A DNA stretch of 64,000 nucleotides, taken from positions 143,162 to 207,161 of the forward strand of contig NZ_FMYZ01000009.1 in assembly GCF_900101625.1 (NCBI RefSeq), written 5' to 3'. The notes under the pieces were generated by a model. The model made no database searches. It had not been told where the DNA came from and was given only the letters and a program-made list of their open reading frames with translations. This document shows positions 1 to 8,531 of the stretch, piece after piece. Source of the DNA: Cupriavidus sp. YR651 (GTDB lineage: Bacteria; Pseudomonadota; Gammaproteobacteria; Burkholderiales; Burkholderiaceae). Within the stretch, counting starts at the first letter, position 1. Each line of letters opens with the position of its first letter. The position numbers and the translations under genes are program-made.

Positions 1-1
1 T

Positions 2-2434
2 CTCGAAGTGTGGCAACGCAGCCAGCTTGGCGACAAGCAGTTCGCCCTGATCTCGGGAGAAGCCGGCATCGGCAAATCGCGTCTGGCGGAGGAATTGCTC
101 GTGCACCTTGCCGGACAAGGCTTCACCACGACGCACTCGCGCGCGTACGCGGCCGAGGGCCAGGTCGCGTTTGCGCCGGTCACCGGCTGGCTGCGCAGCC
201 CTGCCTTGTACGAAGCGATGAGTGGACTCGACAGACTGTGGCTGACCGAAGTGGCGCGCCTGTTGCCGGAACTGCTGACGCAGCAACCGGGCCTGCCGCC
301 GCCCTCCCCGCTCACCGAATACTGGCAGCGCCAGCGGTTCTTCGAAGCGCTGGCGCGCGCCGTGCTTGCGAAAGACGGGCCGTTGCTGCTGTTGCTCGAT
401 GATTTGCAATGGTGCGACGCAGAGACCCTCGAATGGCTGCGCTTTCTGATGCGCTTCGACGTCAACGTGAAGCTCCTCGTGGTGGCGACGGCGCGGCATG
501 AAGACATCACGCCATTGCACGCGGTCACCCGGCTGCTCGACGCCTTGCGGCGCGACGACCAGCTCACCGAGATGCTGCTGGGCGCACTGGATGCCGCCGA
601 AACCGCGAAGATCGGGGCCCAGATCATCCATCGGCCGCTGGGCGATGCGGAGGCAACCCGGCTGTTCGAGGAAAGCGAAGGCAATCCCCTGTTCACGGTC
701 GAGATGATGCGCGCCCGGTCGGACACCGCAACGTCGGGCGGCACGCCGCAGGGCACGGTCCCCAAGTTGCCGCCCAAGGTGTACACGGTGATCTCGAACC
801 GGCTGGCGCAACTGTCGCCTGCCGCGCGCGATATCGTCGGCGTCGCGGCGATCATCGGGCGAGCATTCACCGCCGGTGTGCTGGCCCAGGCGAGCGACGT
901 GCGCGAGGACGCCCTGACCGGGGCGCTGGACGAACTCTGGCAACGAGGCATCGTGCGCCAGCCAGACAGCGGGGGCGTCGCCTTTGACTTCAGCCACGAC
1001 AAGATCCGGGACGTGGCGTATGCCGAGGTCAGCCCGCTGCAACGCCGCCGCCTGCATCAACGCGTGGCGCGCGCCCTCGAACAGGCGTCGGGCGACGATG
1101 TCGACGCGGCAAGCGCGCAGATTGCCGCGCACTACGAGCAGGCGGGCCTGCCGACCGAGTCTGCCGCTTTCTATCGGCGCGCGGCCGGTGTTGCGCAGAG
1201 TGTGTACGCCTATGACGAAGCCATCGCGCTGTTGCAGCGCGGGCTGGCACAAGCCGATCAGATCGTCGATCCACAGGAGCGCGCGCGGCAGTCGCTGGCA
1301 TTGCAACTCGACCTTGCCCCGCCAATCCGGATTTCCCGTGGCTGGGCGGCGCCCGAGCTCGATACGCCGCTGCGGCGCGCCGTGGAGCTCAGCAAGCAGG
1401 CGGGCGACTTCGGTCAGCAGGCGCGCGCGCAGGTCAGCCTTGCCTTCTTTCTGGTCGTCAGCGCGGAGCTTGCCCAGGCGCGGAGCCTGAGCGAGGAAGT
1501 CATCGCGGGATTGGGCACTGCGGGGCCGGGTACCTACACGTCGATGGCATGGACCAACATCATGGGCAGCCTGGTCCAGCAGGGCGACTGGGTGGCGGCA
1601 GAGCCAGCGTATCAACGCGCGCTCGGCGCCTACGACGAAAGCCAGCACGCCGAGCATGTATCGCTGATGGGCGGCAACTTCGGCGTACTGGCCGCCGCGT
1701 GGTCGGCCCATGCCTTCTGGTTCACCGGGCTCGCCGATCAGGCCTTGCGGCGCGGGCGCGACGCGCTCGAGGTGGCAAACCGGCTGGCGCACCCGTTCTC
1801 CCAGGCGCTGGCGCTCTCTTACCTTGCAACGCAGCACGCCCTGCGACGGGAGCACGGTCTCACGATTCACTACGCCCGGCAGGCGCGTGAGATCGCCGAT
1901 CAGTACCACGTCGGCTACTACCTCGCCTGGGCTGACGTGCTGCTCACCTGGGCCAACGCGAAGCAGTCGCCCAGCGCCGGCGCCGTGGCGGCAATGCAGG
2001 CGGCGATCGACGGCTTTCATGCCACCGGGGCGCGCCTGCGGCTGCCGCTGTATCTCGGCATGCTGGCGGAATGTCTGGGTGACGTCGGCGAGACCGAGTC
2101 CGCGCTTGCGGCGCTGGATCAGGCGCTCGACCATGCGGAGCACACCGGCGAGCACTGGCTGGACGCGGAGCTCTATCGCCTGCGCGGCGAGCTGCTGTTG
2201 CACCGCAGCGCCAATCTGGCCGAAGCCGAATCGTCGCTGGTCAAGGCCATCGAGATCGCCACCGCCCAAGGGGCTCGGCCTTTCGAGTTGCGCGCCGCGC
2301 TGTCTCTGGCGTCGTTGCGCGAGCCACGGGATGGCATCGGCGCGCGTCGGGTGGTCGAGTCGCCGCTCGCCCGATTCACCGAAGGCTTCGACCAGCCCGA
2401 CGTCGTCCGCGCGCGCGCGTTACTCACACGTTAG
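2..2434 (+). CDS. STAND-type ATPase with TPR-like C-terminal half (5'-truncated by window edge)
   Basis: This is a signal-transduction AAA-type ATPase. The reading frame is open to the left window edge (codons CTC GAA precede the GTG at 8), so the N-terminus lies outside. A Walker A motif GEAGIGKS sits near the start of the visible part, and a Walker B-like strand LLLLLDDLQW follows about 110 residues later. This is the layout of MalT/LuxR-type regulators and of the ATPase half of class III cyclase or BTAD proteins. The C-terminal 450 residues are Ala/Leu/Arg-rich helical repeats of TPR type (for example AEPAYQRALGAYDES). No C-terminal LuxR helix-turn-helix is visible before the TAG stop. An effector domain such as a cyclase, kinase or DNA-binding domain is therefore expected upstream; that is inference. 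Confidence 0.8.
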   Translation, partial: LEVWQRSQLGDKQFALISGEAGIGKSRLAEELLVHLAGQGFTTTHSRAYAAEGQVAFAPVTGWLRSPALYEAMSGLDRLWLTEVARLLPELLTQQPGLPPPSPLTEYWQRQRFFEALARAVLAKDGPLLLLLDDLQWCDAETLEWLRFLMRFDVNVKLLVVATARHEDITPLHAVTRLLDALRRDDQLTEMLLGALDAAETAKIGAQIIHRPLGDAEATRLFEESEGNPLFTVEMMRARSDTATSGGTPQGTVPKLPPKVYTVISNRLAQLSPAARDIVGVAAIIGRAFTAGVLAQASDVREDALTGALDELWQRGIVRQPDSGGVAFDFSHDKIRDVAYAEVSPLQRRRLHQRVARALEQASGDDVDAASAQIAAHYEQAGLPTESAAFYRRAAGVAQSVYAYDEAIALLQRGLAQADQIVDPQERARQSLALQLDLAPPIRISRGWAAPELDTPLRRAVELSKQAGDFGQQARAQVSLAFFLVVSAELAQARSLSEEVIAGLGTAGPGTYTSMAWTNIMGSLVQQGDWVAAEPAYQRALGAYDESQHAEHVSLMGGNFGVLAAAWSAHAFWFTGLADQALRRGRDALEVANRLAHPFSQALALSYLATQHALRREHGLTIHYARQAREIADQYHVGYYLAWADVLLTWANAKQSPSAGAVAAMQAAIDGFHATGARLRLPLYLGMLAECLGDVGETESALAALDQALDHAEHTGEHWLDAELYRLRGELLLHRSANLAEAESSLVKAIEIATAQGARPFELRAALSLASLREPRDGIGARRVVESPLARFTEGFDQPDVVRARALLTR

Positions 2435-2555
2435 TCATGGTTGAGCCGCCCGGCGCCGACGGCGTCGGAGATTGACGCAAATAACGGTGCGCCTAACGCT
2501 TTCCAAACGCCGAGGTTGATAAAACTCCTGCATACCAACCGGACAGGAGGCAACC

Positions 2556-3941
2556 ATGGAAGGTGCTCTGAGTGAAACCGTCGCTACCGCGCTCAAGGCG
2601 CATTTTCGCGGGCAACTGATTCAGCCTGGCGATGCGGCCTATGACCAGGCTCGCGCGGTGTACAACGGCATGATCGACAAGCGCCCGGCACTGATCGCGC
2701 GCTGCACGGATGTCGCGGACGTCATTGCGGCGGTGAACGCCGCGCGAGACAGCGGAATGCTGCTGGCGGTACGTGGCGGTGCGCACAATGGCGCCGGGCT
2801 CGGCACCTGTGATGGCGGACTGGTGGTCGATCTGTCGCCGATGAAAGGCGTGTTTGTCGATCCGAAGCGCAACACCATTCGCGTCGGTGGCGGCTGCACC
2901 TGGGGCGATGTGGACCATGCCGCCAGCGCCTACGGGATGGCAACGCCCAGCGGGTTCATCTCGACCACGGGTGTGGGCGGGCTGACGCTTGGCGGGGGCA
3001 TTGGCTACCTGAGCCGCGCCTGCGGCCTGACGATCGATAACCTGCTCGGCGCCGAGGTCGTCCTGGCCGACGGGCGACTGGTCAATGCCAGCAGCGACGA
3101 GAACGCGGACCTGTTCTGGGCGTTGCGCGGCGGTGGCGGCAACTTCGGCGTGGTCACCTCGTTCGAGTTCAAGGCCCATGCCGTCGGCACGGTCTACGGC
3201 GGCCCGATGCTGTGGCCGATGGATCAGGCGCGCGAGTTGATGAAGTGGTGGCGCGATTTCATCCTGACCGCGCCGGAGGACATCAACGGCTGGTTCGGCT
3301 TTGTGACGGTGCCGCCCGGGCCGCCGTTCCCCGAGTCCGTCCACCTGCAGAAGATGTGCGCCGTGGTGTGGTGTTACACGGGTCCGCTCGATCAGGCCGA
3401 AGCGCGCTTCAAGCCGATTCGCGATGCCATGCCGCCAGCGGTGGACTTTGCCGGCCCCATTCCATGGCCGGTCTTGCAGAGCCTGTTCGACGCGCTGTAT
3501 CCGCCCGGCCTGCAGTGGTACTGGAAAGCCGACTTCGTGACCGACCTGAGCGACAAGGCCATCGACCTGCACATCAAGTACGGGCACCAGTTGCCGTCCA
3601 TGCATTCGACCATGCACCTGTATCCCATCAACGGCGCGGCGCATCGCGCGGGCCCCAATGACACCGCGTTCAGCTACCGCGATGCGAACTTCGCCAGCGT
3701 GATCGTCGGCGTCGATCCGGACCCGACCAACAACGACCGCATTGTGCAATGGGCCAAGGACTACTGGCTGGCGTTGCATCCGCATTCGGCTGGCGGCGGC
3801 TACATCAACATGATGATGGACGAAGGCAATGACAACGTGAAGGCCGCCTATCGCGACAACTACGCGCAACTGGCGGAAATCAAGCGCAAGTACGACCCGG
3901 CGAATCTGTTCCGCGTGAATCAGAACATCCGGCCCGCCTGA
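2556..3941 (+). CDS. FAD-binding oxidoreductase, berberine-bridge/PCMH type
   Basis: Flavin-dependent oxidase of the PCMH/BBE superfamily, 461 residues, about the usual length. The FAD domain shows RGGAHN at residues 73-78; His77 is at the position that carries the 8-alpha-histidyl FAD bond in this family. GGLTLGGGIGYLSR follows at 141-154. The C-terminal BBE signature is YDPANLFRVNQNI. The second, cysteinyl FAD link of bicovalent members is not obvious, so single covalent attachment is more likely. There is no signal peptide, which implies a cytosolic enzyme. The start is supported by GGACAGGAGG 5-7 nt before the ATG. Substrates in this family range from sugars to alkaloids and cannot be read from the sequence. 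The gene stands alone between a STAND ATPase and a small lipoprotein. Confidence 0.85.
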   Translation: MEGALSETVATALKAHFRGQLIQPGDAAYDQARAVYNGMIDKRPALIARCTDVADVIAAVNAARDSGMLLAVRGGAHNGAGLGTCDGGLVVDLSPMKGVFVDPKRNTIRVGGGCTWGDVDHAASAYGMATPSGFISTTGVGGLTLGGGIGYLSRACGLTIDNLLGAEVVLADGRLVNASSDENADLFWALRGGGGNFGVVTSFEFKAHAVGTVYGGPMLWPMDQARELMKWWRDFILTAPEDINGWFGFVTVPPGPPFPESVHLQKMCAVVWCYTGPLDQAEARFKPIRDAMPPAVDFAGPIPWPVLQSLFDALYPPGLQWYWKADFVTDLSDKAIDLHIKYGHQLPSMHSTMHLYPINGAAHRAGPNDTAFSYRDANFASVIVGVDPDPTNNDRIVQWAKDYWLALHPHSAGGGYINMMMDEGNDNVKAAYRDNYAQLAEIKRKYDPANLFRVNQNIRPA

Positions 3942-4045
3942 GCGTGGACCGAAGGTTGCACCTGCCGACGTCACCGTGGGACTCGCCGCCCTGATTCCCG
4001 GCGATGCCCACTCCCCTTGCCTGCTGGAATCGCGAGGAGATGTTC

Positions 4046-4282
4046 ATGAGCAAGCTGGTTTGCGCGGGGCTCGCTGCCCTGGTGCTGCTCGCTGCCTGCG
4101 CTGACGCAGAAAGCGGCGTGGACTGTGCCGGCGGCATATCGATGGGTGGCTTAGGTGCAACGGGTGCGACGGGTGCAATGGGTGCAATGGGTGCAATGGG
4201 TGCAATGGAAGCGCTGGGGGAATTGGCTGGCGCAGCCTTCCCGACGAACGGCGGGCAGTTTTCGCTTTATCTATTGCGATAG
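4046..4282 (+). CDS. small lipoprotein with collagen-like Gly-Ala-Thr/Met repeat
   Basis: A 78-residue predicted lipoprotein. The signal segment is short (residues 1-17) and ends in the lipobox LAAC with Cys18. The mature part holds six Gly-Ala-Thr or Gly-Ala-Met triplets, then a short tail. I chose the ATG at 4046 because GAGGAG lies 7 nt upstream; ATGs at 4040 and 4004 are in frame, but the first is too close to that site. The triplets come from a 9-bp tandem DNA repeat, so length variation between strains is likely. No function is recognised. It ends 42 nt before the pyruvyl-transferase-like gene and could be co-transcribed with it. Confidence 0.6.
   Translation: MSKLVCAGLAALVLLAACADAESGVDCAGGISMGGLGATGATGAMGAMGAMGAMEALGELAGAAFPTNGGQFSLYLLR
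4154..4207 (+). repeat. 9-bp tandem repeat (6 copies) inside small lipoprotein gene
   Basis: Six consecutive 9-mers of the form GGTGCAATG: the first is GGTGCAACG, the second GGTGCGACG, and the last four are identical. Each unit encodes Gly-Ala-Thr or Gly-Ala-Met. Because the unit is a multiple of three, slippage would change length without breaking the frame. Confidence 0.9.
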
Positions 4283-4323
4283 TTGCGTTAGGCCAGGCCC
4301 TGCGGGAGGCCTATAAAGAAGGC

Positions 4324-5547
4324 GTGTCGACCACCGATTACGCCTCGATGCATCCCGACTGTCCCGCCATCCTGTTCGGCGCCTTCGACCGCCATAATTT
4401 CGGCGACCTCCTGCTGGCGCAAGTCATGGGGCGCCTGCTGGCCGACCGTCGCCTGTTGTACGCCGGCCTTGCCGACCGCGACCTGAGGGGTCATGGTGGC
4501 CATCGCGTGCACGCGATCACGCGTCTGGCCGCCGCTGTGGGCGACGCCGCTGTCGACATCATCCACGTGGGCGGCGAGATCCTGACCTGTCATGCGTGGG
4601 AAGCGGCCGTCATGCTCCTTGGCACAGAGCCAGCCCGGTCAATCATCGCCCAGCTCGATTCCCGCGCGCCAGAGCGCACGGCGTGGGCGCGCGACCTGCT
4701 TGGGCTGCCGGACCTCGCGCCTTACCTGCTGCCGGCCGGATTGTTCCCAAATACAAGGCGCGTGATCTATCACGCCGCAGGCGGCATCGAATTCGATCGC
4801 CTTGACCGGGCCATGCAAGACGAAGTGGTCGCCAAGCTCGGATCCGCAGCCCATGTCAGCGTCAGGGACCGGCAGACCCGCGCGATGCTGGCCGCGCATG
4901 GGGTGCGCAGTCATCTGGAGCCCGACCCGGCCGTCATGGTCCGTGAGTTGTTCGGCACGCGCATTGACAGCCGATGCCACCGCGGCGAACTGGCGGCCCT
5001 GCTGGCGGCCTTTCCGCGCGGTTACCTCGCGATGCAGTTCGCCGCCGAATTTGGCGATGACCAGACGCTCGCGCTGCTTGCCGGGCAACTCCAACGCATC
5101 GCGCGGTCCACGGGTCTCGGCGTCGTGCTGTTCCGTGCCGGCGCGGCGCCGTGGCATGACGACCTGTCCTGCTATCGGAGGCTTGCGGCGCGGCTGGACG
5201 ATATGTCCGTCGCACTCCTTGAGTCACTCAACCTGTGGGATATCTGCGCGCTGATTTCGCGTAGCCGCTGTTATGCAGGCAGCAGCCTGCACGGCGGCAT
5301 CGTCGCCAATGCCTTCGGCCTGCCGTGGCTTGGCCTGCTGCGTCCCGGACAAGACCCTGATACCAGCAAGCAGGCTGCCTTCTGGTCCACCTGGGGCACG
5401 GCTGGTGCCCCTGCAGCAGTACAGGTCGAGGCGATGGCCGACGGGGTGAATCAGGCCATGGCAAGCGACCCCGTTCAGCGCACGCGACTGGCCAGCGAAC
5501 TCGTCAGTGCGTGCCGCGCGAGCTTGCAGTCGGCACATGGTGACTGA
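4324..5547 (+). CDS. polysaccharide pyruvyl transferase family protein
   Basis: A 407-residue protein of the polysaccharide pyruvyl transferase family (CsaB/WcaK type), which adds pyruvate ketals to glycans. Features seen are an N-terminal GAFDRHNFGDLLLA, the usual GxxNxGDxL-type opening; a VHVGGE-like IIHVGGEIL strand; YHAAGGIEFD; VSVRDRQTRAML, matching the family SVRD-x-S motif; and SLHGGIVANAFGLPWL near the C-terminus, the substrate-binding His-Gly signature. The start is uncertain. GTG at 4324 has only AAGAAGG directly upstream, while GGGAGG lies at 4304-4309; ATG at 4348 is an alternative. No other glycan genes are in view, so its substrate is unknown. Confidence 0.75.
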   Translation: MSTTDYASMHPDCPAILFGAFDRHNFGDLLLAQVMGRLLADRRLLYAGLADRDLRGHGGHRVHAITRLAAAVGDAAVDIIHVGGEILTCHAWEAAVMLLGTEPARSIIAQLDSRAPERTAWARDLLGLPDLAPYLLPAGLFPNTRRVIYHAAGGIEFDRLDRAMQDEVVAKLGSAAHVSVRDRQTRAMLAAHGVRSHLEPDPAVMVRELFGTRIDSRCHRGELAALLAAFPRGYLAMQFAAEFGDDQTLALLAGQLQRIARSTGLGVVLFRAGAAPWHDDLSCYRRLAARLDDMSVALLESLNLWDICALISRSRCYAGSSLHGGIVANAFGLPWLGLLRPGQDPDTSKQAAFWSTWGTAGAPAAVQVEAMADGVNQAMASDPVQRTRLASELVSACRASLQSAHGD

Positions 5548-5594
5548 GCCGGCACCTGCCGACGCAGAGGAACGCTGAACCCCACCGCTGCATT

Positions 5595-5654
5595 CCCACA
5601 CGCAATGGCAGCGGTGCCAAAAGCACAACACACCATTGCATTTGCCCGTGTGGG
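5595..5654. repeat. interrupted inverted repeat downstream of the pyruvyl transferase gene
   Basis: CCCACACGCAATGG (5595-5608) is mirrored by CCATTGC (5633-5639), seven intervening bases, then CGTGTGGG (5647-5654). All 14 bases of the left arm find partners, but the right arm is split. This could form a bulged stem in RNA. There is no U-tract, so it is not a typical intrinsic terminator. Confidence 0.5.
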
Positions 5655-5793
5655 ACGGATGGTGCATCTGAAGCCATGAATGTGACGTCCGTCCCCATTT
5701 ACGACGGATGCATGCGTCGTTAGTATCTGACCAGTCAGTTATTTGATGAGCGTGCGCAGAGAACCTGGACGCGCATCGAACATCCCACGCAAC

Positions 5794-6807
5794 ATGAACG
5801 ATTCGGAAGTATTGGAGCGCAGCCCTCACCAGAGCCTGCCAAATCGCGCTGACGCGTTGTCAGCAAGCTTTGCCACGAGCTACGCGGGCATCATGGCGTT
5901 TATGGCCGTGGCCAGCGCGGGGAGCTTCGCCAAGGCGAGCGAACGCCTGGGCATCGGGCGTTCCGCTGTCAGTCGCAGTGTCCAGAAACTGGAGGCGCAA
6001 CTCAGCACGCAACTGTTCCTTCGCACCACGCGCACCACGACACTTACACGCGAAGGCCGGCGCTTCTTCGAGAACTGTCATCGGGGAGTGACGCACATGG
6101 TGGATGCCATGGACGACCTGTTCGAGCAGCGCATGGGCCCGCCGCGTGGTCTGGTCCGCATCAGCGCTTCGGTCGGATTCGGAAGAAAGGTCGTGGCGCC
6201 GTTGGTGGACAAGTTCGCGAAGGCCTACCCTGACATCACCATCGACCTTCTACTCGACGACCGGCTCACCGACTTTGCCTCGGACCGCGTCGATGTCGCG
6301 TTCCGTAGTGGGCATCTCGAAGATTCCAGCCTCATCGCCAAGCAGCTGATACCGATGCAAATGGCACTGGTGGCCGCGCCTTCCTACGTGGAAACACACG
6401 GGCTTCCGGATTCGCCGGACGATCTGCCTGACCACACGTGCATCAACTTCCGTCTCTGGAATGGTCGCTTGCTCGAATGGGATTTCAAGGTCGATGGGCT
6501 GTCGCGGAAATACCTGCCCGCAGCCCGTCTCACCTTCAACAATTTCGATCTGGTATTGCAGGCGGCTTTGCAGGGACGGGGTCTGGCGCTGCTGCCGGGC
6601 TACCAGGTCCGCCAGCACATCGCGTCGAAGAACCTCGTCGTGGCACTGCCCTGCCACACGCACTGCGATCGGGGGCACTACGTTTGCTATCCGAGCCGGC
6701 AACACTTGCCAACGCGCACTCGCGTCTTCATCGACTTCATGACCACGGAAATCCGCGCACTCGATCTGGATTGCCTTGGCCAATCCAACGTCGATTCGGC
6801 GCTGTGA
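5794..6807 (+). CDS. LysR-family transcriptional regulator, adjacent to efflux operon
   Basis: LysR-type regulator. The N-terminal winged helix-turn-helix (AFMAVASAGSFAKASERLG followed by RSAVSRSVQKLEAQL) is followed by the effector-binding substrate domain typical of the CrgA/DsdC-like group (LPDHTCINFRL, FNNFDLVLQAALQGRGLALLPGY). I prefer ATG 5794 because it leaves about 30 residues before the HTH. ATG 5746, or TTG 5743, would give a 48-residue extension, and neither has a convincing ribosome site. The gene lies upstream of and codirectional with the three-gene efflux operon starting at 6975, so control of that operon is a reasonable inference. Confidence 0.85.
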   Translation: MNDSEVLERSPHQSLPNRADALSASFATSYAGIMAFMAVASAGSFAKASERLGIGRSAVSRSVQKLEAQLSTQLFLRTTRTTTLTREGRRFFENCHRGVTHMVDAMDDLFEQRMGPPRGLVRISASVGFGRKVVAPLVDKFAKAYPDITIDLLLDDRLTDFASDRVDVAFRSGHLEDSSLIAKQLIPMQMALVAAPSYVETHGLPDSPDDLPDHTCINFRLWNGRLLEWDFKVDGLSRKYLPAARLTFNNFDLVLQAALQGRGLALLPGYQVRQHIASKNLVVALPCHTHCDRGHYVCYPSRQHLPTRTRVFIDFMTTEIRALDLDCLGQSNVDSAL

Positions 6808-6974
6808 CGCTTCAAGCTGACCACGCGATTGGTGTCACGGCGACAACACACTGCGCACTGTGACGGCACTACCGGCCTCCCACGCCGAAGCCTAGGATTC
6901 TCCCCAAGCCGTCCATTCGGAAAATGTTCGATGCAGGTTCGGTGAAACCATTCCCGCCACCACCCGCAGCGATC

Positions 6975-8531
6975 ATGACGCAACCCCTCAGCGACTTTCG
7001 GCAGTCTCCGGAAGCATCCTCCTGCACCGTTCCGGCGTTGCGGCACCTTGGTGCACCGGGCGTGCCGAGCGCACTGAGCGCACTGAGCGTGTTCGGTGCA
7101 GCGATGTTCCTGGCGGGCTGCGCCAGCATGACGGGGCTGGAGACGCAGGCCACGGTCGATGATGCGAACCACCTTGCTGCCACCGCATCGCTCGGCGCCA
7201 CGCCCGTGTCGCCGGCAGCATGGCCGAAGCGTGCATGGTGGCAGGACTTTGGCGACCCGCAGCTCGATGCGCTGGTCGAGGCGGCGCTGGCCGGGCAGCC
7301 GACGCTGCGCGTCGCCGCGGCGCGCGTGCGCCAGGCCTATGCATTGGCGGGCGGTGCCAAATCCGCGCTGTTTCCGCAAGTCAACCTGGACGCCACAAGC
7401 ACGCGCCAGCGCTTCAGCGAGAACAGCCTGGCGCCGCCACCGCTCGCAGGCAGCTGGAAGTGGTCCAGCGACGTGCAGCTTGGCCTCGGCTACGAGCTGG
7501 ACTTCTGGGGCAAGAACAAGGCGACGTTCGACGCCGCGCTCGACCGCGCCCGCGCAGCGGAAGTCGATTACCACGCGGCGCGACTGATGCTGACGACGTC
7601 CGTGGTGCAGACCTACCTGAGGCTCGACGCCGCCTATGCGCAACGCGCGCTGACCGAACAGACGTATCGCCAGCGCCAGAACACGCTGGACCTGACGCGC
7701 CGGCGCGTCGATGCGCAACTCGATTCGCGGCTCGACATGAAGCAGGCCGAAGCGGCACTGCCGGCCACCCGCGAGCGGCTGGCCGCGATCAACGAGATCA
7801 TTGCGCTGACCCAGAACCAGCTGGCCGCGCTGGCAGGCAACGGCCCGGATGCCGGCGCCGATATCCACCGCCCGCAGCTTGGCGATGGCTACGCGGCAGC
7901 GGTGCCGGCCTCCCTGCCGGCAGAGCTGATCGGGCGCCGGCCGGACGTGGTCGCGCAGCGCTGGCGGGTCGAGGCGGCCAGTCACGAGATCAAGGCAGCC
8001 AAGGCGCAGTTCTACCCCAACATCAGCCTGACCGCATTTGCCGGCCTGCAGAGCCTGAGCCTGTCCGACCTGCTGACGGCGGGCAGCCGCACCTTCGGCA
8101 TCGGCCCGGCGATCTCGCTCCCCATCTTCGACGGTGGCCGCTTGCGTTCCAACCTCGGCGTCACGCAGGCGGAATACGATGCCGCCGCCGAACAGTACAA
8201 CGCCACGCTGATTACCGCGCTGCACGACGTCGTCAACCAGCTGGTGTCCCTGCGCTGGCTGGCCGAGCGCGCCGGCGAGCAACACCAGGCGCTGCAGCTG
8301 ACCCAGGAAGCCTACGACCTGGCCGTGTCGCGTTATCGCAGCGGCGTCGGCAACTACCTGCAGGTGTTGTCGGCCGAAGGCCAGGTGCTGCAGCAGAAGC
8401 AACTGCTGATCGATATCCAAACCCAGGAGCGCACGCTGCACCTGGAACTGATCCGCGCCCTCGGCGGCGGATACGAAGTGGCTGCCACGCCCGCCGACGG
8501 CACGGGCGCGGCGACAAGGAGCGCGTCATGA
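6975..8531 (+). CDS. outer membrane efflux lipoprotein (OprM/NodT family)
   Basis: Outer-membrane channel of a tripartite efflux pump. The lipobox FLAGC follows a hydrophobic stretch (VFGAAMFLAGC), and two OEP repeats follow, with WWQDFGDPQLDALV, LGYELDFWGKNKATFDAA and GIGPAISLPIFDGGRLRSN, all typical of the NodT subfamily. Length is about 518 residues from ATG 6975. ATG 6924 is in frame but adds a proline-rich segment before an already long signal region. The stop overlaps the next start (ATGA), so translation is coupled to the adaptor gene. GC content and codon use match the neighbours. Confidence 0.88.
   Translation: MTQPLSDFRQSPEASSCTVPALRHLGAPGVPSALSALSVFGAAMFLAGCASMTGLETQATVDDANHLAATASLGATPVSPAAWPKRAWWQDFGDPQLDALVEAALAGQPTLRVAAARVRQAYALAGGAKSALFPQVNLDATSTRQRFSENSLAPPPLAGSWKWSSDVQLGLGYELDFWGKNKATFDAALDRARAAEVDYHAARLMLTTSVVQTYLRLDAAYAQRALTEQTYRQRQNTLDLTRRRVDAQLDSRLDMKQAEAALPATRERLAAINEIIALTQNQLAALAGNGPDAGADIHRPQLGDGYAAAVPASLPAELIGRRPDVVAQRWRVEAASHEIKAAKAQFYPNISLTAFAGLQSLSLSDLLTAGSRTFGIGPAISLPIFDGGRLRSNLGVTQAEYDAAAEQYNATLITALHDVVNQLVSLRWLAERAGEQHQALQLTQEAYDLAVSRYRSGVGNYLQVLSAEGQVLQQKQLLIDIQTQERTLHLELIRALGGGYEVAATPADGTGAATRSAS

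Noticed and set aside
2493..3974. 493-codon minus-strand open frame opposite the FAD oxidase gene
   Set aside because: A shadow of the oxidase gene: the protein is His/Arg/Val-rich without domains, while the plus-strand frame shows full BBE motifs.
4154..4207. Possible CRISPR-like array in the 9-bp repeat tract
   Set aside because: Units are 9 bp, contiguous, without spacers, and in frame with a lipoprotein gene.
6687..8441. 584-codon minus-strand open frame over the efflux outer membrane gene
   Set aside because: High-GC shadow frame; the plus strand encodes a complete OprM-type protein with lipobox and OEP motifs.
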